Source of the DNA: Fragilariopsis cylindrus CCMP1102 | Taxonomy: Eukaryota > Bacillariophyta > Bacillariophyceae > Bacillariales > Bacillariaceae | Length of the DNA: 64,000 nt | NCBI GenBank assembly: GCA_900095095.1 | Contig: FMBT01000418.1 | Span: 1-64,000 of the forward strand | Reading direction: 5' to 3' | Shown here: piece after piece, positions 24,415-36,149 of the stretch | Numbering within the stretch: position 1 is the first letter of the stretch | Layout of the letters: every line of letters begins with the position of its first letter | Made by a program: the position numbers and the translations under genes | Notes under the pieces: generated by a model | Databases searched by the model: none | What the model was told of the DNA's origin: nothing | What the model saw: only the letters and a program-made list of their open reading frames with translations

Positions 24415-25001
24415 GGGGGTGGTGATGTCATATCATGAAGAAAACATATTATTATGGTTTGGGAAGTATCAAAATCATGATGCAATAATGTAATGTAAGT
24501 AAGGAATGGTGTGTAATATTTTTGTAGCTTTATGGGCAGCAACCACCCTCTATAACACATAGTATAAATTTCTTGCAATTGAGATGAGGATACATGAGAA
24601 AAAAAAGAGAACCATGTTGTTTTCACACAAGTTTTTGTAACCGTGTTCCACCCGTTTCTTATTTTCGGAGTTGCTTTATCCCTAACCCTATAATCGATAA
24701 AACACGATTACTGATTCGTGACACGAACGGCGGATTCAAGTTGTTTCCATGGGAAAGCAATAGTCATAACACGACACGACCCTTCAAGAGTTTTTGCTCG
24801 TGCTTCATTTTTACAAGCTGCCCATGATTCATTCCTCCATTCAATCTCTCTTTTCCCTATCTCAAAAAGTGTAAAAGCATCACATGTCGTAAATGAACAA
24901 CAGCAACAATAAACACAAATAATATTAAAAAAGCGACAAACATAAACAACACGAAAAATACAGTATTGTCTTATTACAACATAATAAATAGTAGCTAGAC
25001 G

Positions 25002-27088
25002 ATGGATAAATCAGATAGAAGCGAGGATCAAAATCCGAAGACGACAACAAACAATACCTCACAAGATGATGAAATAAATAATAGAAAACCGGCTGCAAGG
25101 TCGTCCCCGGCCTCATCTGGCCCTGAATGGCGGTAAGTCTCATTATTGCTAGGCTTAGCACTTCGACATTACAATGTTTATTCTGCATGTTGGTTCATTT
25201 CGTTGTGTTTCTATTAGCCATATATATCGGTCAGTTCTTGACCATGGCGCCATCCATGGTTGGTTGGTCGATAAAAGAACCCGTTCATAAATCGTAAAAA
25301 CTTCACGTAATTTTACGTGTAAATTGTACTGTACATTTTATTTTTTTGGTAAAACGTGCTGCTGCTGGCATTATTCGCTACAATTATTCGCTTACAATTC
25401 AATTCAACACGACTTAGATTTGTATGTGTGAAATGCATTTCATGCGCGTTTTACTTCACGAATTAGTATGCAAAAAAAATCGACACGATACGTGCGTGTA
25501 ACGCGTGGTGTCACATGTACCGTATGTTATATATTATGACATTCTTACGCACAAGAGATAACGACATGCTGTACTGATGTCATGTCTGTCTGTTGACCAT
25601 GGGAAAAATTCAATATCTCACCAGTTTTTTTTGTTTTGTTCTGTTCTGTTCAATCCCTTTACCAAAAATACTCTTATATACAGATCCGTTTCTATGGTAC
25701 CACGACCAAGAAGTCTTGCTGGATCTACGGGACTTCGAAGTGGTGCTCCATCTGATGTGATTGACAAGGAGTCGTATTTTACTGCTGCTACCATACCTAA
25801 ATCAGATTTCATGAAACGAAGAACATCTGCTACCTCTATTGACAGTGAAAGTTCTTCAAAAAGTAACTGGTCACCTACTCAATTACGACCGGTTCCTGCT
25901 TTCTATCCTTTAGAGCGATCTAGTCGATTTGTGGAAGATGAATTACATACAGTCGTCGGTCGTGTTTCGGAGGCGAATCGACTTCTTTCGGTCCATGCTG
26001 TGTATTGCAACGAAACCGCTACCGCATCCCTATTGACATCTGAGAACGTCGAGATGCACTTATCTTTATGGAAAACCAGTGGCAAGCAAGAGGGAATTGT
26101 GATTGAAATTCAACGTCGGAAGGGAGATTCCATCGCCTTCCATAGATATTCAAGATGTATTCTAGATGCTGCAGTCGGTGAGTTGGACCTCGGTAGTCAC
26201 ATCGAAAAGAATGGAGATGATATTGATGTTGTTTATTCGAAAAAGGTAAATCGACTATTAAGTCTCGAATCACCGAAGGATGCCGGAACAGAAACAGAGA
26301 ATGCTATTATTGCTGTGGAAATTGCTCATGGACTTTTAATGAAGGACCGTATGGATGCAAGACAACTCGGTCTTGAAAGTCTTTGTTTGTTGACCGACCC
26401 AAAGAAGACAGGAGTTACAACCGCTCTGATAGCGAGTCGTGTTGTGTTACTCGGAACGACACAAGATATTGATCCATCAGGCAACGGTGCTCCAGAAGAA
26501 GCAGGAATGATGTACGATGAGGCTCCCTTCCAAGAGATCAGACAAGCTCTGTTATCATTGATTCAATTTCGTCGTATCGGTGACGCCGAAGAGTTTGACG
26601 AAAATGAAGACGAATCAGAAGAAGAAGAACACATTACTGTATTGCATAATTTGGCGCTTGCAGTTCTCGCCAATGCGTTAGATGTCATCGAGAACGAAGA
26701 TCTTTTGATAGAAGGCGAGTCATCGTTTTCGGATGTTCCAGAAGAAGTACCTTCTGGTAACCGACGTCGTATCGATACATCTGAAAGTATTTCGGAACGA
26801 TTTTTAGATGATGCTCAAGAGTGCTCTGGTGAAAACCGTGAGATTATGAAGACTCTAATAAGTGAGCTTGGTAAGGCAGGGTCCAAGCCACACAACGCAT
26901 GTTTATCTGCAAAATGTATCGGTTCATTATGTCGTGCATCTGATAAGGCTCGAAGTCGTGCGAAAGAATTAGGAGCGAAGACTGTGGTTCAAACCGCCCT
27001 GGATGTTGGAACAAGAACTCATTTGAAACTAGAACGTGAGTGTGACAAGGTCTTGACGACTTTGACGCTACAGAATAACGAAGATTAA
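25002..27088 (+). CDS. ARM-like repeat protein of unknown function (511 aa)
   Basis: Exon 1 (25002-25132) codes for 43 polar residues and ends GAATGGCG before a GTAAGT donor. Exon 2 starts at 25684 after ATACAG and restores an Arg codon, giving a 551-bp intron. Residues 1-130 are Ser/Thr-rich. Residues about 140-260 form a compact domain containing FVEDELHTVVGRVSEANRLL and LSLWKTSGKQEGIVIEIQRR. The C-terminal half is mainly helical, with ARM/HEAT-like segments (MDARQLGLESLCLLTD, VLHNLALAVLANALDV, NACLSAKCIGSLCR), a layout compatible with a scaffold. An acidic linker separates two helical blocks. I do not recognise the family and propose no activity. TACAGTA lies 37 bases before the start, and GTACTGTAC lies inside the intron. 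An AATAAA follows the stop by about 80 bases. Confidence 0.8.
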
Positions 27089-28385
27089 GAAAGAGTGACT
27101 CAAACCATCATTATCATCATCATCATCACCATCATCACCACTATCGCATTTGGGTAATTGAATGAATGAATAAAGATTCTATGTATGATATAATACAAAT
27201 GTATATATACATATTATATCATCACTTTAAACCTACCAGAGAAGGATGTAGGGGATTTAGCGCAACTGCAAGATTATAATAACAGCAAATAAGAATAAGA
27301 ATAGACTGTATAATATCATTATTACTTCAAATACATTACTACTTATTATTACTCAAATCAGAGCATTTTGATAGTGGGGTTAGACTTAAAACTAGTCATT
27401 ATTAGTTACGTACGGCACACACAATATGCCTTCTTCTTTCTGGTTCATGAATTGAGGAGGGTATTTTTTTTAATTTTGATTGAGAGAAGAGGTCTACCTA
27501 CCTAGATGTTTAATTAATTTACAACACTAAGTTTGTTTACTGTTTAGCTCATGATTATTTATGATTGTTGGCATCTACGTTAGTTATCCTCATTTGAACC
27601 ATACTAGTACCAATCACCGACATAGTATAGGAGGGCCCCTCCTACTGTATTATAATATATACTAGTACTGTCCGTATTGAAATAATTACCTATCATCTAA
27701 TTTAAAGGCCTAAAAAAAAAACATCTAAGTTCCCGTCTCCCTCCAAATAACTCCGTCCGTGCTAGTAACAAAGGGTAGCTAATCACCAATGCGCGGAACT
27801 TAACGTTTTAAAAGCTATGATTTAATACGGTATGTAACTGTAGCATGTGCATGCGCTAAAGGAAGCCGATGATATTATACCCTGATTATGAGGTGATTGC
27901 CACGAATGCTCCGCACAAAGCAATCTCTTAAACGTACGGGTCGAGTAATTGAAACGAAGAGATTTCTCTGTTGTTTCATCACTACTACGTACTCGCTCTG
28001 GGTGCTTTATTATAACAGCGTTTGTCAAGAAAGTGCTCCTGTATTGATACACGGCACATAAGTGAATAGTAGAATAGCCAGCTACAGGCAATTGACATCA
28101 ATACCATCATCAAAATACTGCATCTATTCTGTCGATAGTTACTTATCCGAGCTGGGTAATGCAAGTGAAAGGAAGCAGGTTGATATTTTCTTTTCGATTC
28201 GAATCGAGGAGACCACACTTGATATAATATATCGTCGAGTCAAGGCCAATTGAGTAGACGCATTTTTTTTCATTCAACGCCACAAAACAAAAGATAAATC
28301 CATATAATTCAGTCGATTGATAGAACTTTTTAGAAGAAAGAAAAAAAATTCAACAAAATCAATATAATAATAATCATAATTTAAT
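27089..28385. other. Intergenic, no gene seen
   Basis: In 1.3 kb of AT-rich sequence I see only a short CAT/ATC run just after the preceding gene and an inverted repeat TAGGAGG-GCC-CCTCCTA at 27628-27644, followed at once by TACTGTA. Small open frames at 27822-28253 on both strands have no supporting features. Confidence 0.5.
27628..27644. repeat. 7-bp stem inverted repeat, GC-rich in AT-rich context
   Basis: TAGGAGG and CCTCCTA flank GCC, giving a near-perfect palindrome in an otherwise AT-rich spacer. TACTGTA overlaps its right end at 27643-27649. Confidence 0.6.
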
Positions 28386-28827
28386 ATGGGATTTCTTAAG
28401 AAAATATTCCGAGGAGGTAGAAAGAAGAACAAAAACAGCGACAATAATGGAGAAGCTTTATCCGTTAATACTGGGGTACAAAATAAAAAAAGAGGAAAAG
28501 GAGGTATAGCTGGAGCAGTAGCAGTATCGAGTACTACTACATCGGGGTCGGATGTAAACGGCGGACGGAATAATAATTATATCAATAATAATAGTATAAA
28601 TAATAATCAGACGACGAATCAACAAAATAATCAAATAAATAACGATTTTCGATCTCCTCGGAGTTCCAGTGGACCGATAGACACTGATGATGATGGAGTT
28701 ATTGTAGTACCAAATACCCCCACATACTCGGAAGTAACTCAGAGGCAGAAAATACTGCAGCCTTTTACAATGAAGTTCGAAATCAAACACAGGAACAATT
28801 ACGGATAGCTTACGAAAATTCGAGAAA

Positions 28828-28860
<33 letters not shown>

Positions 28861-29302
28861 TCAAAATGTTCATTCGGGTGATGATAAGTCAGCTAATAAT
28901 GACGATGGAATATCGCCACGGTTGACATCAAATCAATTACAACAGTGGGACCATCACCACCACCATCAGCAGCAGACAACGCCAACGAATGGTGGGGTGT
29001 TGTCATCTTCGTCTCCGTCTTCTCAACCAAGTTATAGTATGCCGTCGGACTTGCCAGTTCAACAAATCGTAGCAATGGATGATATGGATAGATCTGATGG
29101 TGGGTCGTCATTCAATCTTTCTACTGATGCAGAAGATTCGGAATACGAATCAATGAAACGCACCAGTGGTTCGATGTATTATCCTACGAATGGATTGTCT
29201 GCTTTAGATACGTCCGCCATTGATACGGTGACATCCGTGACGTCGTATACGACGATGAAGATCGGAAGATCTTTCCGAACCTCCCTACCGACGACGAAAT
29301 GA
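28386..29302 (+). CDS. Low-complexity protein with N-myristoylation-like start, frame-broken
   Basis: The protein begins MGFLKKIFRGGRKKNK, a Gly-2 start followed by a basic stretch, as in proteins held to membranes by myristate plus charge. No catalytic domain is seen. The first frame runs to 28808. After a -1 shift at the T run 28763-28766 it continues cleanly (YNEVRNQTQEQLRIAYENS, then a poly-Ala tract from a GCA run, poly-His/Gln and acidic segments), stopping at 29302. A second -1 shift at 29272-29274 would instead read FPNLPTDDEMTLGTEASS. The reading into the PDZ gene at 29414 is in a compatible frame and similar in composition, so both may be one gene broken by missing bases. I could not join them confidently. 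Confidence 0.55.
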
Positions 29303-29413
29303 CATTGGGAACAGAAGCCTCTTCCAAAAAGAGTCACAACCACCCAGTTTGCTTCTGCCTTTACACAGGAGTCAGCCTGACACGAACCTGGTAGTATTGA
29401 AATTTCTTATCCT

Positions 29414-31576
29414 ATGTCCAATATTGACACGACTGGTGGCAATCTAGTAGGTGCATCATGGACGGACTTTAATCCATCGTCGAAAAATAATTCGAACAAT
29501 GGCACTACTAATAATGATAAATTGCAACAACCTACGAGTACAAAGAGCAACGGGAGCAGTTCCACATCTAGAGATCGGCGTTTCTTTCCCGCCTCCACAA
29601 CTTCTCCTCTAAACAACAACAACAACAGCCAAACCCAAGGCAGTAATAATAATGCTGTCTCTAGTACTTCCAAGACCTCGACCACTATTAGTCGTAATAA
29701 ACCGGGCGTAGCGCTACGTGACTTTACAAGTCCGAAGTCATTAGCATCTTCGAATACTGAATTTTCTACTAACAGTACAGGCAACATCGACGATGGGTTT
29801 CGTACAAGTAGTGGTTTCGGTACGATGATCAAAAATAGCAGCAACAACAATAATAACAACAACAACAACAACAAGAATACCGACGACACTGGCTTTGGGG
29901 ACTTTGGTAACTTTGCAGATTTTTCTAACTTTCCTAGTATTGACGATGACGGAAACCAGATATGGACGACGATGAAAGAGGAAAAGAAAGACCAACCAGT
30001 TTGGGAGGATGCAAGTAAATTTCACAAGGAAAAAGAATCATCTAATTTTACTCGTAACAGCAACGCCAATAGTAATAATGCGTGGATTGTACCGGCAGAA
30101 CCCACTGCATCAGCAGCCATCAACAATAGCAGTGGCGGCGGCGACAAAATGATCGATACTTCTCCTCGTGACGGCGAACGCTTTGACGATCCCTTCGCCA
30201 ACGCTTCATCCACAGTCGGAAGCAGTCATATATCGGGATCTTCTTCTGCTTTCCAACAAGATACTTCTCTATCAGAACTCCTGGAGGCTGCTAAAAGTAA
30301 GCGGAAGGATCGTCGTCATATACGTCATTCCAGTCGCGCATCTAGTAGCTCAGTCAATTCGGCACCTGCAATTACTGCCTCCTTTCTCCGACAGCATCAC
30401 AATTTGGGTAATAGGGGCAGTGATGATAATGGACGGTTCAGTACGGGTACATATAATAATAACGGTGAACGCACAGACCCTCGAGACAAAGCATCAGCAG
30501 ATGGAACATCTGTTTCGGATATCATTGAAAGTCTAGAAGCCACCGATAGGATGAAAAAAGTTTCACAGTCTCATCAATCTATGGGAGATACGGGTGTAGT
30601 TGCCACAGCTCGTGCAGCCAAGGAGCGTCTTCGAGAGAGAAGGCGTCGTGAAAGAGATGGTAGTTATGGAGGACGAGTTCGTAATTCACTTTCTAGAGAA
30701 TCCGATTCGGATGAGTCAGAAGGTCACGAGGCGTCGGAATCATGGCTGTTTGATCAAGTGACGGGTGCGATAGGCCCAGTAGGCATTGCTGCAGACTTAG
30801 AATCTCTTAGTGGACGGTCAAATCGATCCAAAACTTCCGCTGGGAATAAATCACATAAGTCCTCCAGACGTAGATCAAGAAAATCAAGTTCAAGGCGGCA
30901 CCGTTCCGATCAGAGTGTGGATAGTCACGGCAGTCGAACAAGCCGCAATAGTCGTTATTCTCACCGCTCAACGAAGTCCTTTTTGTCTCAAATGTCGGAA
31001 CAGAGCAGAAGTGTCGCTAATGACTTGTTAAGACTAGAAATGCAACTCGCAATGGTTGGGTCTAAAGATAAGGAGGGTGTGCAACCTCGTGCCGGTTCCA
31101 GCAGCGCCAGCTTAGGCGGCGCATCGAGAGGAACAACCCGGTCTTCTAGTCGAAAAGCGAGTAGTCGGGGTACTTCTTCGTCGGTCACAAGCTCTTCTTC
31201 AATCGTCCGACGATCAAAAACCACCATCGTTGCACCTCCTGGTAAGCTTGGTATAATTCTGGCCAATAAGGCTGATTCTAAGGGAACAGTAGTATCAGGA
31301 GTACGAACATCAAGTGTTCTAGTCGATCGTATTTCTCCTGGTGATCGTATCGTTGCAATTGATGGGGAAGATGTCAGTCGTATGACGGTTAGTGAAATTA
31401 CTACTATCATGTCGCGAAAGGCTGAATACGAACGGCGCCTGACGGTACTTACCATTCCAAAGTCTGGTATCTCTAGCAACTCCGAAGGAGGTGGAGGTTT
31501 GCGTTCTCCAACCAGCGGCAGAGCATCACCTAGGGGTGAATTTGAGAACAGTTTTTCCTCCAGTTATCGACGGTAG
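29414..31576 (+). CDS. PDZ-domain protein with disordered N-terminus (up to 720 aa)
   Basis: A single PDZ domain lies near residues 605-682: PGKLGIILANK forms the carboxylate-binding loop region, followed by VSGVRTSSVLVDRISPGDRI and AIDGEDVSRMT. The rest is disordered: Asn/Ser-rich 1-220, a helical stretch ending AKERLRERRRRERDG near 415, and a Ser/Arg/Lys-rich block (SRRRSRKSSSRRHRS). SFLSQMSEQSRSVANDLLRLEMQLAMV just before the PDZ is a likely helix. PDZ domains bind C-terminal tails of partners and scaffold them at membranes. The ATG at 29414 may be internal, because the same frame is open back to 29381 and the upstream piece at 28386-29302 has matching style. Confidence 0.75.
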   Translation: MSNIDTTGGNLVGASWTDFNPSSKNNSNNGTTNNDKLQQPTSTKSNGSSSTSRDRRFFPASTTSPLNNNNNSQTQGSNNNAVSSTSKTSTTISRNKPGVALRDFTSPKSLASSNTEFSTNSTGNIDDGFRTSSGFGTMIKNSSNNNNNNNNNNKNTDDTGFGDFGNFADFSNFPSIDDDGNQIWTTMKEEKKDQPVWEDASKFHKEKESSNFTRNSNANSNNAWIVPAEPTASAAINNSSGGGDKMIDTSPRDGERFDDPFANASSTVGSSHISGSSSAFQQDTSLSELLEAAKSKRKDRRHIRHSSRASSSSVNSAPAITASFLRQHHNLGNRGSDDNGRFSTGTYNNNGERTDPRDKASADGTSVSDIIESLEATDRMKKVSQSHQSMGDTGVVATARAAKERLRERRRRERDGSYGGRVRNSLSRESDSDESEGHEASESWLFDQVTGAIGPVGIAADLESLSGRSNRSKTSAGNKSHKSSRRRSRKSSSRRHRSDQSVDSHGSRTSRNSRYSHRSTKSFLSQMSEQSRSVANDLLRLEMQLAMVGSKDKEGVQPRAGSSSASLGGASRGTTRSSSRKASSRGTSSSVTSSSSIVRRSKTTIVAPPGKLGIILANKADSKGTVVSGVRTSSVLVDRISPGDRIVAIDGEDVSRMTVSEITTIMSRKAEYERRLTVLTIPKSGISSNSEGGGGLRSPTSGRASPRGEFENSFSSSYRR

Positions 31577-32303
31577 TACTAGTAGCTAAAAGTGATTAAT
31601 TTGTCAAGTCGACGAGTTGGAGATCCATACCTTTCCCATACTAACGAGGCATACTAACGAGGCATCACTAATCTATGAGAGTCATACTATACGTATGTAG
31701 TAATACCATCAGTTCAATAGACCATTTTTATATCACTTGAAGTATTTGTATCATATTTATTTCTGAATGCGCCATTAATTAATATCGCACTAGCAATTAT
31801 AACGTATTCTTGAACGTAGCCTGAAATTCGTATTCCGATACAATATTAATAACAAGTATGCCGATTCCATTTCACATTCTGAAAGTTACCCCAAGATACA
31901 GCGTAACACTTGTACATATTTCAGATTTCACCAGGAATGAACTGTGACAAATGAAATAAAGATATATTTTAGCTTCCTTTCCAGATTGTATTACAGTAGG
32001 TAACTAAAGAAAAAAACTAGAAATGCTATTATCTTAGCCCCTTACTATTTTAGTATTATATTCGTTTTCATTTTAGGAATTCAACATTTTACGAATGAAC
32101 ATTAGAGAGACTATTGATGATTATTCACCACGAAATGCGTCCAAGTAGTGTGTTGAAAGTACGCTTTTTGTTAGCGGCAGCTACTTTATTTTTATACATA
32201 TGCATTTACTCCCTGTTTTCAACGCACAGAGCTTTGACTATACAGACGAACGTCTCGGGGCAAGAAATTATAGTGGTGGTAATGATACTGTTATATTCTT
32301 ATT
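31577..32303. other. Convergent intergenic region, no gene seen
   Basis: AT-rich sequence lies between the 3' ends of the PDZ gene and the glutaredoxin gene. A short direct duplication (CATACTAACGAGG twice) occurs at about 31637-31662, and TACAGTA at about 31990. The 79-codon frame at 32114-32353 overlaps the antisense end of the glutaredoxin gene and is not supported. Confidence 0.5.
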
Positions 32304-33739
32304 TTAAGCCTTTAGCATGTCTGCTAATTCATCCGTTTCCTTCAATTCTATAATTATGTCTAATCCACCTAATAATTCACCTTTTACATATAATTGTGGA
32401 AACGTTGGCCAATCTGAAAATTCTTTTAATCCCTGTCGAACTTCATCATCTTCTAATATATTAAATGCATCATACGGTTCACCCGTTTCATCTAATATAC
32501 CAACAATTGTACGAGAAAATCCGCATTCAGGTCCACTGGGTAATCCTTTCATAAATAACATAATGTTCGAACGATTTACTAGTTTGGTCAAACGATCATG
32601 AAGTGATTCAGAAGTGGTGTTAATTACTGTTGCTGTGGAGGTGATGTCCTTAATATCCCATTCTTCCTTTAATGATCCATCTGCGGCAGTCTCTTTAAGA
32701 ATATCTAAACCACCCATTAATTCACCTTTGACATACTGTATTAGATAATATTAGATTTTGTAGATTGATTGTCAAAAAGAAAACGAGAAATAAATAACAG
32801 AACAAAAATAGATTTCAAATTAGGGAATTGCAATCACCAAAGCATCATAACGATTGAAATTCGCCGTCGTCAACAATGACAAAATATGTTAATAACACAC
32901 CAAAAATCCTGGTTTTTTTTAACTTTTCTCTCTATGAAAGATAATATTCCTCTATTCTTTCACCAACAACAACTACTATTAGCACATACGCTATTAGTTA
33001 CATCATATTATATACGTACAATTTGTGGATACGTTGGCCAATCAGAGTAGACTTTTAGTTCTTGTCGAACATCTTCATCGGATAAGATATCAAAACTTCC
33101 AAATGGGACTTCATTTTCATTTAATAGTTCAATTGCTTGTCGAGAAAAACCACATTGAGGTTTGTTTGGGTTACCCTTCATGAACAACATCACAGTATCA
33201 CCACGAATTAATCGTTCTAATCGGTCATTCAATGCCTGTTTTGGATCATGATCATTATTATTATTATTATTCTTTGATGATGCTGATGCTGCGGATGCTG
33301 ATGCTGATGCAGATGATGATGTCGTCCCACCACCATTGTCATCTTCCTCATTATTAGTCCGTGCCTGAATCAGTCGTTGGACGGCGAGTGTAACATGAGA
33401 TGGATCACTCAACACTTCACCCTCCAGTCTTTCCCAAACGGTATCAGTAGTAGTATTTAATAACAAAATGACGGTGGGGACCATCGTGACATTATATTTT
33501 TCGGAAAGGTCTGAAACATTTTCGGCATCGATATTTCCAAATAAAACGTCGTTACCACCACTACTGTTGTTGTTGCTTTGTGCCAAAGCATTTAATACCA
33601 TTTTCAACATCGGACAGGCTTCATGCCAGTCCGCACCAAATAAAAGGACCGCCTTCTTTGATTTATTGTTACTACTATTGCCAAGACCATTAGTCAAGGC
33701 ATCGAATGAATCGATCTCAATCAAAGCGTTAGTGCTCAT
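32304..33739 (-). CDS. GLRX3: PICOT/Grx3-type multidomain monothiol glutaredoxin (383 aa)
   Basis: This is the predicted cytosolic [2Fe-2S] cluster carrier and iron-homeostasis factor of the PICOT/Grx3-Grx4 family. Exons 33739-33020 and 32735-32304 join in phase 0 across a GTACGT...CAG intron of 284 bp. Domain order: thioredoxin-like residues about 1-110 ([12 protein letters not shown] in the active-site position, with a single Cys), an Asn/Ser/Ala-rich linker, glutaredoxin 1 at about 155-250 ([31 protein letters not shown]) and glutaredoxin 2 at about 285-383 ([31 protein letters not shown]). Both glutaredoxins keep the CGFS motif that binds the bridging cluster with glutathione. The intron lies inside the first WPTYPQ|YVKG motif. 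An ATG nine codons upstream (33766) is the alternative start. Assignment is firm. Confidence 0.92.
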
Positions 33740-34163
33740 GATTAAAAAATTGCTGTGTTGCTGCAAAGAAAGATGGGAAGTAGAAATGAGGATACGGGAA
33801 GACGATCGAGAACTATTTCTTCAATGCAAGTAGTAATTGAATGGGTTTCAATTCATTCGATTAATACTGTTTTCAAAAAGAATGACATGTATTGTTTGTG
33901 GTGGTCTTCAAGTCTACTGTACGCAAAAATCAGAGCAAAAATACGAATGAATTTGCTTTCCTCGAATGTTTCGTGCCTAACGCGCGCAGTAAATATGCTA
34001 CTACAGTATTAACGTTACAAAGAAATCCCTATCCAAATACTGTACTAAATCCTACAGTACATTAAAATTATATTTTGAATTCTTGCTAAAGTAATAATGA
34101 ATACCATCATACTAAATGTCGCTCTAGTTTGCTCGGTAATTATAACAGTATCTTTTTTACTAG
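33740..34163. promoter_or_regulatory. Promoter side of the glutaredoxin gene with repeated TACTGTA motifs
   Basis: Four copies of the recurrent motif lie 175-320 bases upstream of the glutaredoxin start: TACTGTAC at 33915-33922, TACAGTA at 34002-34008, TACTGTAC at 34038-34045 and TACAGTAC at 34053-34060. This is the densest cluster beside that at 48934-48973. The region is also downstream of the UNC93-like gene. Confidence 0.5.
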
Positions 34164-36149
34164 CTAGGTGGATATCCCATAATCATTGCGTTCTAGTAGT
34201 ATTATGTTATCCTCCGACTCTTCTTCGGTTTGATTCTGCAAATCATTCTGTGGTTGTTGGATCATTCCATATTCTAGTAGTTGTTCTTGTTTCTGCAGGA
34301 AGGATGCACGGAGGTATCCAACAATAGCCACGACAGCAGACACGATCACGATCAGTTCAAAGGTCCAAACATCGTGGAGAGTACCATCGTTGTATTCGAT
34401 ACAATATCGACTGGGTGTCTCACAAAGTAAAGCGAAGGTCACTGTCCCCCCAAAGATGAAAAAGAGAGGACAAAAGAAAAAAAGCAGGAACAGAAGGAAT
34501 TTTGAAATAATGGCGAGTACAGTAAGTAAAGATTCAACGACGAGAACATCAACAGAAACAGAGAAAATAGAATTATAAAATAAAAAACAACGAATAGCAA
34601 TATTCTACAAATAAACTAATCTAGGCGACTTACGTATGTAACCAACACCACTCGCAATTCCGTTTTGAAGAATGATGTTCGCGAAGGCACCTTCATTTTC
34701 GTATGCGAAGTAATCGGCAAAGGTCGCCCGGAGTGTACCCTCAAACGTCGCTCGTCCCGTACCATGGAAGGCATACACTGCAATCAACGCGGCCCAGCCA
34801 TATTCGCTAGCATCCGGTTGTACTATGAAGGGCAGGACGACACCTCCAAAACACAGTGCACCAAAAATTAAGATTGGACCTTTTCCTATGATTGGAGAAA
34901 TACGACCAAAAAATAGACTCATACCTGCTGCTACCATGGGTACCACTGATGACAATAAACCAATATACTTGGAATCGGGATCGTGTAAGGCGACTGGGAC
35001 CACTTGTCCGTTGATATAGGAATTTAAAAATGCTGCGGTAAAGCCAAATACAGCATTTAAACCGATCATCTTTTCGACGATATAATGGAGGCAAAGAAGA
35101 AAAGCGTTAGTCACACATACATGCACAAGCACATGCATGTAGAATGAAAGATTTGTCCTATTTTCTGGCCTTACATATTTCATTTTCGGATCCCGAACGA
35201 GGAGGCGTAACGCTGCCGTCACCTTGTAAAGTGCGCCTTTGTGATCATCATCGTCGTCGTTGCCTACATTATTATCGTTATTATTGTTCATGTCATTATC
35301 GTTATCGTTATTGCTATCGCTATCGCTATTATTATCGTTATCGTTATTGTTATCATTATTCGTATCATTATCGTTATCGTTATCGTCCGTTTCTCGATAT
35401 TCGTAAATAATTGGCAATGCCAATGTCGATAGGAACGCAATGATTGTATAGATCTTAAAGATTGCTGCCCACGAGCATATTTCAAATTCCAATAACACTG
35501 AAGATAACAACTTGAGAGCGACTTCTTCCGACAGGTACAGAAACGCAAAGTATCCTGCTAAACTGGCTGTGGATTCTTCGACCGGTCGTTGTAATTTCTG
35601 TGCATGATCCTGGCTGGCAAATAAAAAGTAGGCTCCCTGTGAGACCCATAAAAATCCTGCACCGATCCCCCCAATCACCGCACCGGAATAGGCTGCTAAT
35701 TCTTTATTTCGAAAGGTAATATTATCGTGTGTCGCCACAAAAAAACAACCCACGTACGCGCAATAACAGAGCATACCCAAACACATGGAGTTACGAGGAC
35801 CGAAGCGTTTTACAATGTATGTCGAACCCAATAATGCCGATGCGGCGTACGTAATCATTAAGATTGCCGACTGCCAGGCACCCACCGATCCCAAACGAGC
35901 GGAGGCAATTCCTAAACAGGACACGACACAACCATGATTGGCACCAAACAGGACACTCATGACAATAAAATTTCCTAAAGTTCTTCGTGCCCCGATATGA
36001 TCGGGCCGACGAAATCCTTCTTCTTCTCGTCTATCATTATTATCGTCGGTATCCATCCTCTGATAGGATGTAATGGCAGCGGCGGCAATTCGAGAGGGAT
36101 CGTCGTCGTCGTCTTTGCTGTTGTTGGATGCTGATGGACCTGACACCAT
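34164..36149 (-). CDS. UNC93-like major facilitator family membrane protein (about 562 aa)
   Basis: This is a multi-pass membrane protein of the UNC93-like group of the major facilitator superfamily; in animals some members regulate ion channels, and the substrate here is unknown. Three exons: 36149-35175, 35069-34634 and 34441-34164. Intron 2 (34633-34442) has GTAAGT...CAG. Intron 1 (35174-35070, 105 bp, GTAAGG...AAAG) is a multiple of three without a stop; removing it joins DPKMKY to MIGLNAVFGFTAAFLN, the expected helix-loop-helix of the family. About eleven membrane helices follow a 55-residue polar N-tail. A long Asn/Asp repeat loop sits mid-protein. The C-terminus after the last helix is Gln/Glu-rich and cytosolic in style. 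If intron 1 is retained the protein is 597 residues. Confidence 0.8.

Larger units (their letters stand above)
23370..25001. other. Intergenic region with simple repeats and a 37-bp tandem duplication
   Basis: No supported gene lies in 1.6 kb. It holds a TA run (23466-23490), a CTG run (24155-24180), a 37-bp tandem duplication (24341-24414) and, 37 bases before the next start codon, TACAGTA at 24959-24965. Open frames at 23879-24103 and 24408-24827 are short, on mixed strands, and lack any family signal. Confidence 0.5.

Noticed and set aside
32114-32353. 79-codon plus-strand frame with a hydrophobic start
   Set aside because: It overlaps the antisense 3' end of the glutaredoxin gene, and its hydrophobicity follows from AT-rich DNA.
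34097-34327. 76-codon plus-strand frame
   Set aside because: It is antisense to the final exon of the UNC93-like gene.
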